Source of the DNA: Treponema sp. UBA1798
GTDB taxonomy: Bacteria > Spirochaetota > Spirochaetia > Treponematales > Treponemataceae
Length of the DNA stretch: 46,997 bases
NCBI GenBank assembly: GCA_002319875.1
Contig: DCFS01000060.1
Span: 1 to 46,997, forward strand
Direction: 5' to 3'
A program made the translations under genes and the position numbers. The first letter of the stretch is position 1. Each line of letters starts with the position of its first letter. Under the pieces are notes generated by a model, which made no database searches, had not been told where the DNA came from, and saw only the letters and a list, made by a program, of their open reading frames with translations. Positions 23,277 through 30,941 of the stretch are shown here, piece after piece.

Positions 23277-24142
23277 CCAGTATGACAGGGTACGCCTATA
23301 AGGAAATTTCTACAGAAACATCGAGGATAGCTGTTGAAATTAAATCTGTAAATTCCCGTTTTCTTGATTTAAATATCAATCTTCCGCCGTATCTCAGCCA
23401 GCTGGAAATCCGTTTCCGGGAAAAAATAACTGAAAGAATCCTTCGCGGTAAAGTTGATGTAAATATCAGGATTTATAATTTTTCAGGAAACGAAAAAATA
23501 ACAGCTGATACAAAAGCTGCAATGTCCTGTATGTCTGCAATAAAAGAAATTGCAGCAGCATTGGGAAAAAATGAAAATGATATCCCTTTATCTTTTATAG
23601 TGAATCAGCCCGGAGTATTGAATGTAGAACAGGAATATGATGCAGATGTCTATTGGAAAACGATATTGCCTGTTTTTTCGGAGGTTTTCGAAACCTTTAA
23701 TGCTGACCGTGTCCGTGAAGGTATAAATCTTTGTCGTGATTTGTCTGAAAAGCTTGCAGTACTTGATGATGCAGCTGCTTTTTTTAAGGCATGGCAGCCT
23801 AAAATGGAAGTGCTGTTCAAGGATATTATTACAAGAAAATTTCATGAACTTCTCGGAGAGGCTGTCGATGAACAGCGTATTATGGCAGAAACTGCATCTA
23901 TGCTTGTAAAATATACAATAAACGAAGAAATAGTGCGTCTGCACAGCCATCTATCAGCTTTGCGGAGTGAAATAGAGCATAATGTTGCCCCGGGGAAAAA
24001 AATTGATTTTCTTTGCCAGGAAATAAACAGAGAAATAAATACGATCGGCAGTAAAAATCAGTTTGCTGAAGTTGGTTCTATGGTGGTAACTGCAAAAGAT
24101 GCACTTGAAAATATCAGGGAACAAGCCCGTAACGTAGAATAG
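23273..24142 (+). CDS. YicC-family endoribonuclease
   Basis: A 289-residue protein of the YicC family. The N-terminus has TSMTGYAYKEISTETSRIAVEIKSVNSRFLDLNINLPPYLS, the most conserved stretch of the family. The C-terminal DUF1732 region has INEEIVRLHSHLSALRSEI and GKKIDFLCQEINREINTIGSKN. E. coli YicC is an RNA endonuclease that affects small RNA decay; that activity is carried over by family only. It overlaps murC by 4 bp. YicC followed by a nucleotide kinase is a common order (yicC-gmk in other bacteria), and a cytidylate-kinase-like gene follows here. Confidence 0.9.
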   Translation: MTSMTGYAYKEISTETSRIAVEIKSVNSRFLDLNINLPPYLSQLEIRFREKITERILRGKVDVNIRIYNFSGNEKITADTKAAMSCMSAIKEIAAALGKNENDIPLSFIVNQPGVLNVEQEYDADVYWKTILPVFSEVFETFNADRVREGINLCRDLSEKLAVLDDAAAFFKAWQPKMEVLFKDIITRKFHELLGEAVDEQRIMAETASMLVKYTINEEIVRLHSHLSALRSEIEHNVAPGKKIDFLCQEINREINTIGSKNQFAEVGSMVVTAKDALENIREQARNVE

Positions 24143-24200
24143 AATGCCTGATGTTATTTATGACTGATATGGCAAATATTTTTTTAGGAGTTTTTATATA

Positions 24201-24770
24201 ATGTCTGATTATAAAATACCGGAAGGAAAAGAGCTGAGAATCGCTATTTCAGGGAAGTCTGGATGTGGAAATACCACGGTAAGTACTCTGCTTGCTCAGA
24301 ATCTGGGCATAAAGATGATTAATTATACTTTCAGACAACTTGCAGCTGAAAAAGGTATTACCCTTGCACAGGTAATTGAAAAGGCGAAAACAGATGATTC
24401 TTACGATAGATATGTCGATACGAAGCAGGTTGAACTTGCAAAGGAAGAATCTTGTGTGCTGGGTTCCAGGCTTGCAATATGGATGCTGAAAGAAGCTGAT
24501 GTTAAAATTTATCTGCTGGCAAGTGATGAATTACGTGCAAAACGTATTCTTGGCCGAGAGGGCGGCAGTATTGAAGAAATAAAGGCTTTTACCGAAATGC
24601 GTGATCGAGAGGATAGCCGGCGCTATATGAAATTATACGGTATTGACAATAATAACTATAGCTTTGCAGATCTTAAGATCGATACGAACTGTAATGTTCC
24701 CGAAGAAATCATACATACAATTCTTGTCCAGCTTGAAAAACGTGGATTCATAGAAAGGGTATCTGACTAA
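24201..24770 (+). CDS. Cytidylate-kinase-like P-loop protein
   Basis: A 189-residue protein with the shape of the short (archaeal-type) CMP kinases. It has a P-loop at residues 16-24, the helix LAAEKGITLAQVIEKA, VDTKQVELAKEESCVLGSRLAIWML (the CMP-binding region) and the lid RILGREGG followed by MRDREDSRRYMKLYG. The P-loop reads GKSGCGNTT: the Walker lysine is replaced by Asn. That change appears in other spirochaetal members as I recall, so it may be a family trait. It would phosphorylate CMP/dCMP if active. AGGAG lies upstream of the ATG. It is followed 6 bp later by the MutY-like gene. Confidence 0.75.
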   Translation: MSDYKIPEGKELRIAISGKSGCGNTTVSTLLAQNLGIKMINYTFRQLAAEKGITLAQVIEKAKTDDSYDRYVDTKQVELAKEESCVLGSRLAIWMLKEADVKIYLLASDELRAKRILGREGGSIEEIKAFTEMRDREDSRRYMKLYGIDNNNYSFADLKIDTNCNVPEEIIHTILVQLEKRGFIERVSD

Positions 24771-24776
24771 CGAACA

Positions 24777-25604
24777 ATGTCTCCTGTTTTAAGTAAAAGC
24801 AGTATTACAGCTTTTCATAGTACTATATATGAAAATTACCGGGTTGCCGGCAGAGTATTTCCGTGGCGTACAACAACAGATCCTTATGCCATACTTGTTT
24901 CAGAAATGATGTTGCAGCAGACGCAGACGCTTCGTGTTATTCCGAAATATGAGGAATGGTTAAAGCGTTTCCCTGATGCAGCGTCCCTGTCTGCTGCATC
25001 TCTCATTGAAGTACTGAAATATTGGAGTGGACTCGGGTATAACCGGCGGGCAGTATATCTGCAAAAGGCCTGTAATGTCGTCTGCAGGGACTATGCCGGT
25101 ATATTTCCCGATAATGTTGAAAAACTGGAACAGCTTCCAGGAGTAGGACCATATACTGCTCGTGCTGTTGCGGCATTTTCATTCGGTAGTGCAGAAGTAT
25201 TTGTAGAAACAAATATCCGTTCGGTTTTTATTTTCTTTTTTTTTAAAGATGCTGTAGGGCAGGTTGCTGATAAAGATATTCTTCCTCTTGTTGCTGAGAC
25301 TCTGGACAAAAATAATCCCAGACAGTGGTATTATGCCCTTATGGACTATGGTGCTTCCCTGAAAAAAAAAGTTATTAATCCTGGCAGGAAAAGTCAGGGG
25401 TATGTGAAGCAGGCGAAATTTGCCGGCTCCCTCCGACAGGCACGCGGTGCAATTTTACGACAACTGACAAAATCTGGTTCAATGTCTCTTGAACAGATAG
25501 CAGATGAAGAGAATATCGATATATACCGTCTTCGGGAAGCGTCATTAAGACTATTGAATGAAAAAATAATTTGTGAAAAGGAAGGAATATACACAATTAT
25601 TTGA
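24777..25604 (+). CDS. MutY-like HhH-GPD DNA glycosylase lacking the Fe-S cluster
   Basis: A 275-residue base-excision glycosylase. Present: FPWRTTTDPYAILVSEMMLQQTQ with the MutY-type Glu43, and the helix-hairpin-helix LPGVGPYTARAVAAF. MutY normally has Asp in VDGN as catalytic nucleophile; here the aligned stretch is VETN, with Glu144. The four cysteines that bind 4Fe-4S in MutY are absent, and instead LKKKVINPGRKSQGYVK occupies that place. The NUDIX-like 8-oxoG domain is replaced by a short winged-helix-like end (ILRQLTKSGSMSLEQIADEE). It probably removes a damaged or mispaired base, but A:8-oxoG specificity is uncertain. Start without Shine-Dalgarno, 6 bp after the upstream stop. Confidence 0.82.
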   Translation: MSPVLSKSSITAFHSTIYENYRVAGRVFPWRTTTDPYAILVSEMMLQQTQTLRVIPKYEEWLKRFPDAASLSAASLIEVLKYWSGLGYNRRAVYLQKACNVVCRDYAGIFPDNVEKLEQLPGVGPYTARAVAAFSFGSAEVFVETNIRSVFIFFFFKDAVGQVADKDILPLVAETLDKNNPRQWYYALMDYGASLKKKVINPGRKSQGYVKQAKFAGSLRQARGAILRQLTKSGSMSLEQIADEENIDIYRLREASLRLLNEKIICEKEGIYTII

Positions 25605-25617
25605 TTGAAAATCTGTA

Positions 25618-25661
25618 CGAAGGGGGAATAACTTTTTTTTGTGAAAGTTTTTCCCCCTTCG
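25618..25661. terminator. Bidirectional terminator between mutY-like gene and leuD
   Basis: CGAAGGGGGAA (25618-25628) pairs with TTCCCCCTTCG (25651-25661); the stem extends inwards with AACTTT/AAAGTT. It lies between converging genes. T-rich sequence within the hairpin and A-rich flanks serve either direction. Confidence 0.8.
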
Positions 25662-25721
25662 CTTAATTAATATACTGAAAAACCTTATTTAATAACAGGT
25701 TATACTCGAAAAGCGTTCCGT

Positions 25722-26255
25722 TTAATATTTTTTATCCGCATAACCGATCCATCCATCATCTTCCAGAAGTGCTTTTTCAAAACCATCAAGTTTAAAGGGA
25801 TAACTTTTTGACAGACTACCGGCAATCAGTTTTACTTTTGCAGAACCGTCGTCATTGATAACTATTTTACAGTCGGTATCTTTATTGGAAAAGGTATGAA
25901 ACATATCGTCAATTGATTTTTTATCCATATCAACAGCGAGCATTCCGCAGTTGTACATATTCTGCCTGAAGATACGTGCAAAATTTACTGCTATAACAGT
26001 ATATATGCCGTTAACTTCAAGAGACCAGGGAGCATGTTCCCGGGACGATCCGCAGCCGAAATTTTCACGGGTAATTATTACTTTTTTACCGGCAATATCT
26101 GTTTTAGGATTAAAACTGCCAAGTTTCAGATCTTCAAGGAGATACGGTTTTAATGCCTGTTTTGTATTTTCTGTCAGGTATTTTGCCGGTATTATTTCGT
26201 CCGTATTTATATCGGAACGATCCAGAAAAAGTACTTCACCGCCAAACTGTTTCAT
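25722..26255 (-). CDS. leuD: 3-isopropylmalate dehydratase-type small subunit
   Basis: A 177-residue swivel domain of the aconitase superfamily: LFLDRSDINTDEIIPAKYLTE at the start, then ENFGCGSSREHAPWSL, the substrate-binding signature. The short form (about 170 residues) is the archaeal/clostridial type, paired here with the large subunit next to it. The residues after IIPAKY are LTE; this loop separates isopropylmalate from homoaconitate isomerases, and I cannot assign the substrate from it. TAGGAG lies 7 nt before the ATG at 26255. No leuA or leuB is in the window, so leucine synthesis is a default name only. Confidence 0.88.
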   Translation of the reverse strand: MKQFGGEVLFLDRSDINTDEIIPAKYLTENTKQALKPYLLEDLKLGSFNPKTDIAGKKVIITRENFGCGSSREHAPWSLEVNGIYTVIAVNFARIFRQNMYNCGMLAVDMDKKSIDDMFHTFSNKDTDCKIVINDDGSAKVKLIAGSLSKSYPFKLDGFEKALLEDDGWIGYADKKY

Positions 26256-26265
26256 CACACTACTC

Positions 26266-27549
26266 CTATTTGTACAGAGGTGAATTGGTTATTGTCCCTG
26301 CAACGGCAGTAGCTGCTGCAGTGGCGGGGCTCATCAGATGAACCATTCCGCCTTTACCCATTCTACCATTAAAATTGCGGTTTGTGGTAGAGGCGCATAC
26401 TTCACCTTCCGCCAGAACTCCATTGCTCATACCGAGGCAGGCACCACAGGTGGGATTTGTGACGCAGAAGCCAGCTTCAAGGAAAACCGTAATGATACCT
26501 TCATCAAGAGCCATTTTATAGACAAGCGGTGTTGCCGGACTTACGATGCCCCGAATGCCGGGGGCTATATGTTTTCCTTTTAATATTTGTGCTGCGATTC
26601 GAAGATCTGAAATACGCCCGTTCGTACAGCTTCCAATGTATACCTGGTCAATCGTGGTACCTTTCATGTCTGCTACCGTTTTTACCTGATCTGGTTTATA
26701 GCCAAAGGTTACCAGTGGTTCCAGATTTGAAAGGTCATAGGTATAAACTTTTTCATATTCTGCATCAGGATCGGACAACCATTTGCTGTAATCTTTTATA
26801 GCTGCATCTTTTGATACATAGTCGTTTTGTATAAATGGCCATAGATATTCAACAGTTTTTACATCCGGTAAACAGATTCCTGATGTTCCTCCTGCTTCTA
26901 CTGCCATGTTGCAGAGTGTCATACGTTCTTCCATGCAGAAGTTGTCTACGACAGGCCCTGTAAATTCAATAACACAGTTGGTAGCACCGTTGACACCAAT
27001 CTGGCCGATAAGAAAAAGTATGACATCTTTTGCATAGACACCGTCTTTAAGTTTACCGGTAAGAATGAAGCGTATCGACTTAGGCGCTCTGAATGCACAG
27101 ACACCTTTTAGTATTCCAACTTCAAGGTCTGTTGTTCCGACACCTGCTGCAAAAGCTCCGAAGGCCCCATGGGTGCAGGTATGAGAATCGCCCATGATCA
27201 CTGTATAACCGGGACGTACAAATCCCTTTTCGGGAAAAATAGCGTGGCAGATACCATTGGATCCGATATCGAAGAAGTCTTTAATATTATTACGCTTAGT
27301 CCAGTCCCGGAGAATTTTCCCTTGAATCGCCGTCTTGCTGTCTTTTGCAGGCGTTACATGATCTATGACGGCCTTTATTTTTGAAGCATCAAAAACTCTG
27401 TCTTTTTTTCTTTCCACAAGATCGTTGATTGCGATAGGTGTTGTTATTTCATGACAAAATACACGATCCAGTTTCAGAACATATGTTTCAGCAAAGGGTT
27501 TATCAATAAGATGCGTCTCAAAAATTTTCTGCGCAATAGTTTTTCCCAT
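26266..27549 (-). CDS. leuC: 3-isopropylmalate dehydratase-type large subunit
   Basis: A 427-residue aconitase-superfamily catalytic subunit. The 4Fe-4S ligands are in YIGSCTNGRISD and CVTNPTCGACLGM (Cys-x2-Cys). VIMGDSHTCTHGAFGAFAAGVGTTD is the substrate and cluster pocket. Its length fits the shorter LeuC2/HacA-like branch rather than the 466-residue enterobacterial LeuC. It dehydrates and rehydrates a C6-C7 hydroxy diacid: isopropylmalate, citramalate, dimethylmalate or homocitrate are all possible. AGGAG precedes the ATG by 7 nt. The small subunit follows about 10 bp after its stop, so the two are translated together. Confidence 0.9.
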   Translation of the reverse strand: MGKTIAQKIFETHLIDKPFAETYVLKLDRVFCHEITTPIAINDLVERKKDRVFDASKIKAVIDHVTPAKDSKTAIQGKILRDWTKRNNIKDFFDIGSNGICHAIFPEKGFVRPGYTVIMGDSHTCTHGAFGAFAAGVGTTDLEVGILKGVCAFRAPKSIRFILTGKLKDGVYAKDVILFLIGQIGVNGATNCVIEFTGPVVDNFCMEERMTLCNMAVEAGGTSGICLPDVKTVEYLWPFIQNDYVSKDAAIKDYSKWLSDPDAEYEKVYTYDLSNLEPLVTFGYKPDQVKTVADMKGTTIDQVYIGSCTNGRISDLRIAAQILKGKHIAPGIRGIVSPATPLVYKMALDEGIITVFLEAGFCVTNPTCGACLGMSNGVLAEGEVCASTTNRNFNGRMGKGGMVHLMSPATAAATAVAGTITNSPLYK

Positions 27550-27629
27550 GTCCGGTCTCCTGTCAGCAGTAAATATGATTGTAAATATTTAATATTACTA
27601 CAGCAGATTAATTGTATATGCAGAAAATG

Positions 27630-28655
27630 TCAAGCAGAAGGTATCGTTGTTTTACCGAGCTGCCCACATGCACCACCAATTTTGGTCCCGCGGCGTGTGC
27701 GGAGTGTTACATTAAGACCTGCCTGTTCCATTTTAACAATGAATTTTCTGCATTCCTCTGCAGAAGGTTCTGTAAAAGGCAGCCCTGGAACCGGATTCCA
27801 TGGAATAAGATTTAGGTTTACGTTTATTCCTGATGCAAAATCTATCATCCGGCGGGCACTTTCATCTCCTGTATTTACCCCTCCAAGCAATGCCGCCTCT
27901 ATCGTAACACGTTTACCAGTTTTTTGGGCATAATAGAGTATCGCTTTTTTTAGTTCTGGCAGCGGATTTGCCCGCGCCGCAGGCATAAGTTTTTCACGTA
28001 ATTCCGGATCGGCTGTTGTAAGGGATACTGCAAGACGTATAAGCGGGCCATTGTCGGCAAGATCGTATATCCCTTTGAGGATTCCACATGTAGAAACAGT
28101 TATTCGCCGCCCGGAAAGAGACCTTCCTTCTTTACTGGTAAGGACAGCTATTGCCTTCCTGATTTCTGACAAATTCTGCATCGGTTCACCCATTCCCATA
28201 AAGACGATATTATCCAGTTTCCCTGCCTCTTTTTCCAGAAAAAGAAATTCTTCAACAATTTCTGATGCATCGAGGTTTCTTGCAAGTCCAAGCTGTCCGG
28301 TCTGGCAGAAGGCACATTTCATTGCACAGCCGGCCTGACATGAGACGCAGGCGGTTTTCCGGTTACTTGAATCAGTCAGAAGGACTGTTTCTATAGAAAA
28401 ACCATCTCTCAGTGTTATCTGTAGTTTTACGGTACCGTCAGTATCCCTGAGTATACGTGATACTGACGAAGTAGAAAGAGTAGCATCCTGTTCAAGTTGT
28501 TCACGAAGGCCGGCACTGATATTCGTCATCTCGTTAAAAGACGAAACTCCATTACCTATCCATTTAAATATTTGCCTGCCCCGGAACGATGGCGTAATAT
28601 GAAGCAGGGTGTTAATTTCCTCAGGAAGTAAACCGGTAAGAATAATCTTTTGCAT
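27630..28655 (-). CDS. rlmN: Dual-specificity rRNA/tRNA adenine-C2 methyltransferase
   Basis: RlmN is a radical-SAM enzyme that methylates C2 of A2503 in 23S rRNA and A37 in some tRNAs. The radical-SAM cysteines are in SCQAGCAMKCAFCQTG (Cys-x3-Cys-x2-Cys). GMGEPMQN binds SAM, and the C-terminal Cys in KIGGACGQL is the methyl-carrying thiol; the second thiol lies in CQ of that block. I chose ATG 28655, 4 nt after the stop of the TPR gene, giving MQKIILTGLLPEEI, the usual family start; ATGs at 28676 or 28691 would add up to 12 residues overlapping that gene. It is likely translated with the TPR gene. Confidence 0.94.
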   Translation of the reverse strand: MQKIILTGLLPEEINTLLHITPSFRGRQIFKWIGNGVSSFNEMTNISAGLREQLEQDATLSTSSVSRILRDTDGTVKLQITLRDGFSIETVLLTDSSNRKTACVSCQAGCAMKCAFCQTGQLGLARNLDASEIVEEFLFLEKEAGKLDNIVFMGMGEPMQNLSEIRKAIAVLTSKEGRSLSGRRITVSTCGILKGIYDLADNGPLIRLAVSLTTADPELREKLMPAARANPLPELKKAILYYAQKTGKRVTIEAALLGGVNTGDESARRMIDFASGINVNLNLIPWNPVPGLPFTEPSAEECRKFIVKMEQAGLNVTLRTRRGTKIGGACGQLGKTTIPSA

Positions 28656-28659
28656 CGCT

Positions 28660-29838
28660 TCAGGCAATTTTTTCATTCTGAATCTTTTCAATCATGTCAT
28701 TAATAGCCTGACTGCGGATTCCCTGCCGTTGAAAACTTTTAAGTATATCAACAGCATCTTCTTTTTTATTCATTTTTATGTAACAGTCAGCAATATCGAT
28801 ATAAGGCCGATAATTTTTAGGATCATTACGAATAAGACTGGAAAGACGTTCGATAGCTTCCTGATAACTTCCTTTGCCTTTGCAGATAAGTGCGAGACCA
28901 AGTGCTGCATAAATGTCAAAATCTATATCCATTGCCTTACTATAATATTTTTCAGCAGTTTCGTAATCGCCTGTGTTACGGTACGCATCGCCAGCCCTCG
29001 TAAGGATAACTTTATTATTCGGGTCCATGGCAAGAATTTTATTCCAGTACTCGATAGAACGATATTGCTGGTTCATCCCCCTGTAACAGTCAGCCAGTCC
29101 GAAGAGCGCATAAAAATTATCCGGATCCATTTTCAAAGCACGTTCAAAATAGTAAACACCCTTACTAAAAGTTTTGAGCTTTCTATGGCAATTGCCAATA
29201 GAAGTAAGAACCCTGATATCGACAATGCTTTCATTTAAATCAAGCATTTTTGTCCAGTAAAAAAGTGCATCCCGATATTCCTGAAAGTCATAGTGAAGAT
29301 GTCCCAGTCCTATCAGTGCGTATGCATTATTGTTCTCCATATCGAGAACTTTGAGATACAACTGTTTAGATTTCTTAAAATCGCGTATTTTTCTGTATGC
29401 ATCCGCTACACGTGTCAGGACAGTAATATTTCTGTCATCATGAACCAGATACTGTTCCCAAATTTCGATTGCTTTATGATACTGATTAAGGGCTTTATAA
29501 CAGTCCGCAAGACCGAACAAAGCGTAGTTGTTTCCCGGATGGCATGAGAGACAGTGTGAATAATACTGAATGGCTTCTTTAAAATGATTCTGTTTCCGCT
29601 CAGAATCTCCCAGTCCTACGAGTGCATAGTTGTTATTTTCTTCAAGTTCCAGAATCTGACTGAATGCATTTTCAGCCTGCGGTAATTTGTTTTCTTTTAA
29701 GAATTGATATCCCTGTTTGGATAATTCTGAAATTTTAGAGACAATCGGATCTGTTTTATCAGCATCCTGGATGTTATCGGGGGGAACTGCTATGCTGTTT
29801 TCTGTAATATCCGGCGGTTGTAAATCCAGCTCACTCAT
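28660..29838 (-). CDS. Tetratricopeptide-repeat protein
   Basis: A 392-residue soluble protein built of about nine TPR units. The repeat is very regular: segments such as NNYALVGLGDSERKQNHFKEA, NNYALFGLADCYKALNQYHKA, NAYALIGLGHLHYDFQEYRDA and NFYALFGLADCYRGMNQQYRS occur every 34-37 residues. The first 40 residues are acidic and probably disordered. TPR arrays bind protein partners; the partner is unknown. GGAAGGAG lies 8 nt before the ATG at 29838, which decides the start. It is followed directly by rlmN. I recall an equivalent TPR pair in T. pallidum. No signal peptide. Confidence 0.88.
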   Translation of the reverse strand: MSELDLQPPDITENSIAVPPDNIQDADKTDPIVSKISELSKQGYQFLKENKLPQAENAFSQILELEENNNYALVGLGDSERKQNHFKEAIQYYSHCLSCHPGNNYALFGLADCYKALNQYHKAIEIWEQYLVHDDRNITVLTRVADAYRKIRDFKKSKQLYLKVLDMENNNAYALIGLGHLHYDFQEYRDALFYWTKMLDLNESIVDIRVLTSIGNCHRKLKTFSKGVYYFERALKMDPDNFYALFGLADCYRGMNQQYRSIEYWNKILAMDPNNKVILTRAGDAYRNTGDYETAEKYYSKAMDIDFDIYAALGLALICKGKGSYQEAIERLSSLIRNDPKNYRPYIDIADCYIKMNKKEDAVDILKSFQRQGIRSQAINDMIEKIQNEKIA

Positions 29839-29895
29839 TTTAAATACTCCTTCCACATTTTGAAAATCCCTTATGATTATATCTAATAAATATTT

Positions 29896-30234
29896 TTATT
29901 CTTTTAATATCATGGATACGATTCCGGCTATTTTTTCGAATAACGGTTCAGATTTTTTTGTGTTATGTGCAAGAATAAACATTTTTAATGCCTGAAGGCT
30001 TTTATTCAGCTCCAGATATTTATCCCCTATACGCGTCAGACCATCGGAATAGCCTGTGGTTATAAAAATACGTCTTGCACCTTCTATATCGCCCTTGTTA
30101 AAAAGAATATTTCCTTTTCTGTTTAACAGTACCTTTTGGGTTGCTGTAAGTCCGGATAAAGGCTCATCAGTAACTTTTATGAATCCGTTACTGTCTTTTT
30201 TCGAGTCGATTGTCTCTATTAAACCCTCTAGCAT
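29896..30234 (-). CDS. Small TPR-like helical protein
   Basis: A 112-residue, cytoplasmic, all-helical protein. Two helix pairs can be seen: NRKGNILFNKGDIEGARRIF and LTRIGDKYLELNKSLQALKMF, which have the A/B helix spacing of TPRs. It precedes a larger TPR protein in the same direction with 57 bp between, and the two may work together. A promoter TTGACT-16-TAGTAT on the minus strand gives a 40-45 nt leader. AGGT, about 11 nt before the ATG, is a weak ribosome-binding site. Function unknown. Confidence 0.75.
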   Translation of the reverse strand: MLEGLIETIDSKKDSNGFIKVTDEPLSGLTATQKVLLNRKGNILFNKGDIEGARRIFITTGYSDGLTRIGDKYLELNKSLQALKMFILAHNTKKSEPLFEKIAGIVSMILKE

Positions 30235-30284
30235 AGGCTTTTACCTAATTAGTAATAATAATTATAATTACATTAGTACTTTTA

Positions 30285-30312
30285 ATACTAGCACATTTAG
30301 TTGAAAAGTCAA
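30285..30312 (-). promoter_or_regulatory. Sigma-70 promoter of the TPR gene pair
   Basis: On the minus strand, TTGACT (30307-30312), 16 bp, TAGTAT (30285-30290). The region is very A/T-rich. It drives the small TPR gene and probably the larger TPR gene and rlmN. Confidence 0.6.
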
Positions 30313-30380
30313 GATTAATAACAAGCTTGAGAAGCATTTAAGAATATACGATCCGCATACTGAAATAATATTCAACTTTT

Positions 30381-30941
30381 TTATACACGCATTTCCTCCT
30401 GTTTGTATGTATAAAAATCTACAATAGATCTGCCATATATCCGCTGATCAACTCTGGACAGAGTTTCTATTGTCTCCGGCATGGCATGTTCCGACGGGCG
30501 ATGTACCATAATTATTCCCCCCGGTGAGAGAAGCTGCCGTTTTGCGGCCGTCGCTATCAGTTCTGCATGATACCTGTAGGGAAATGGCGGATCAAAAAAA
30601 ATATAATCAAAATTATCCCTGCATCGTTTTAGAAAAAGTTCTACAGCCATAAAATGACAGTGAATTTTTATCCCCAGTTCTTTTTCTGTAACAGAAACAT
30701 TTTCAAGAATTGTATCTATTTTTATATGATCTTTTTCACAAAGATCAACTCGTGAAGCACCTCTGGATACTGCTTCAATAGCAATCGTTCCCGAACCGGA
30801 AAAAAGATCCAGAAAGGATTTCCCTTCAAGTTCTCCGATGATCGCAAAAACAGATTCCCGCATACGGTCCATTGCAGGCCGTATAACGCCATCAGGACAC
30901 TTTATTATTCTTCCGCATAATTTTCCACCTGTTATTCTCAT
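30381..30941 (-). CDS. rsmD: 16S rRNA (guanine966-N2)-methyltransferase
   Basis: RsmD methylates G966 of 16S rRNA in the assembled small subunit. The 186 residues show MRITGGKLCGRII and RPAMDRMRESVFAI at the start, the SAM-binding loop FLDLFSGSGTIAIEAVSRGA, the acidic VDLCEKD and the catalytic DYIFFDPPFPY (the N/DPPY motif in DPPF form). The ATG shares its first base with the stop of the upstream ankyrin gene (TGATG), a sign of coupled translation. The last 8 residues are charged. Confidence 0.94.
   Translation of the reverse strand: MRITGGKLCGRIIKCPDGVIRPAMDRMRESVFAIIGELEGKSFLDLFSGSGTIAIEAVSRGASRVDLCEKDHIKIDTILENVSVTEKELGIKIHCHFMAVELFLKRCRDNFDYIFFDPPFPYRYHAELIATAAKRQLLSPGGIIMVHRPSEHAMPETIETLSRVDQRIYGRSIVDFYTYKQEEMRV

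Noticed and set aside
28609..29238. Open frame of 209 codons opposite the TPR gene
   Set aside because: It mirrors the TPR repeats and carries no signal of its own.
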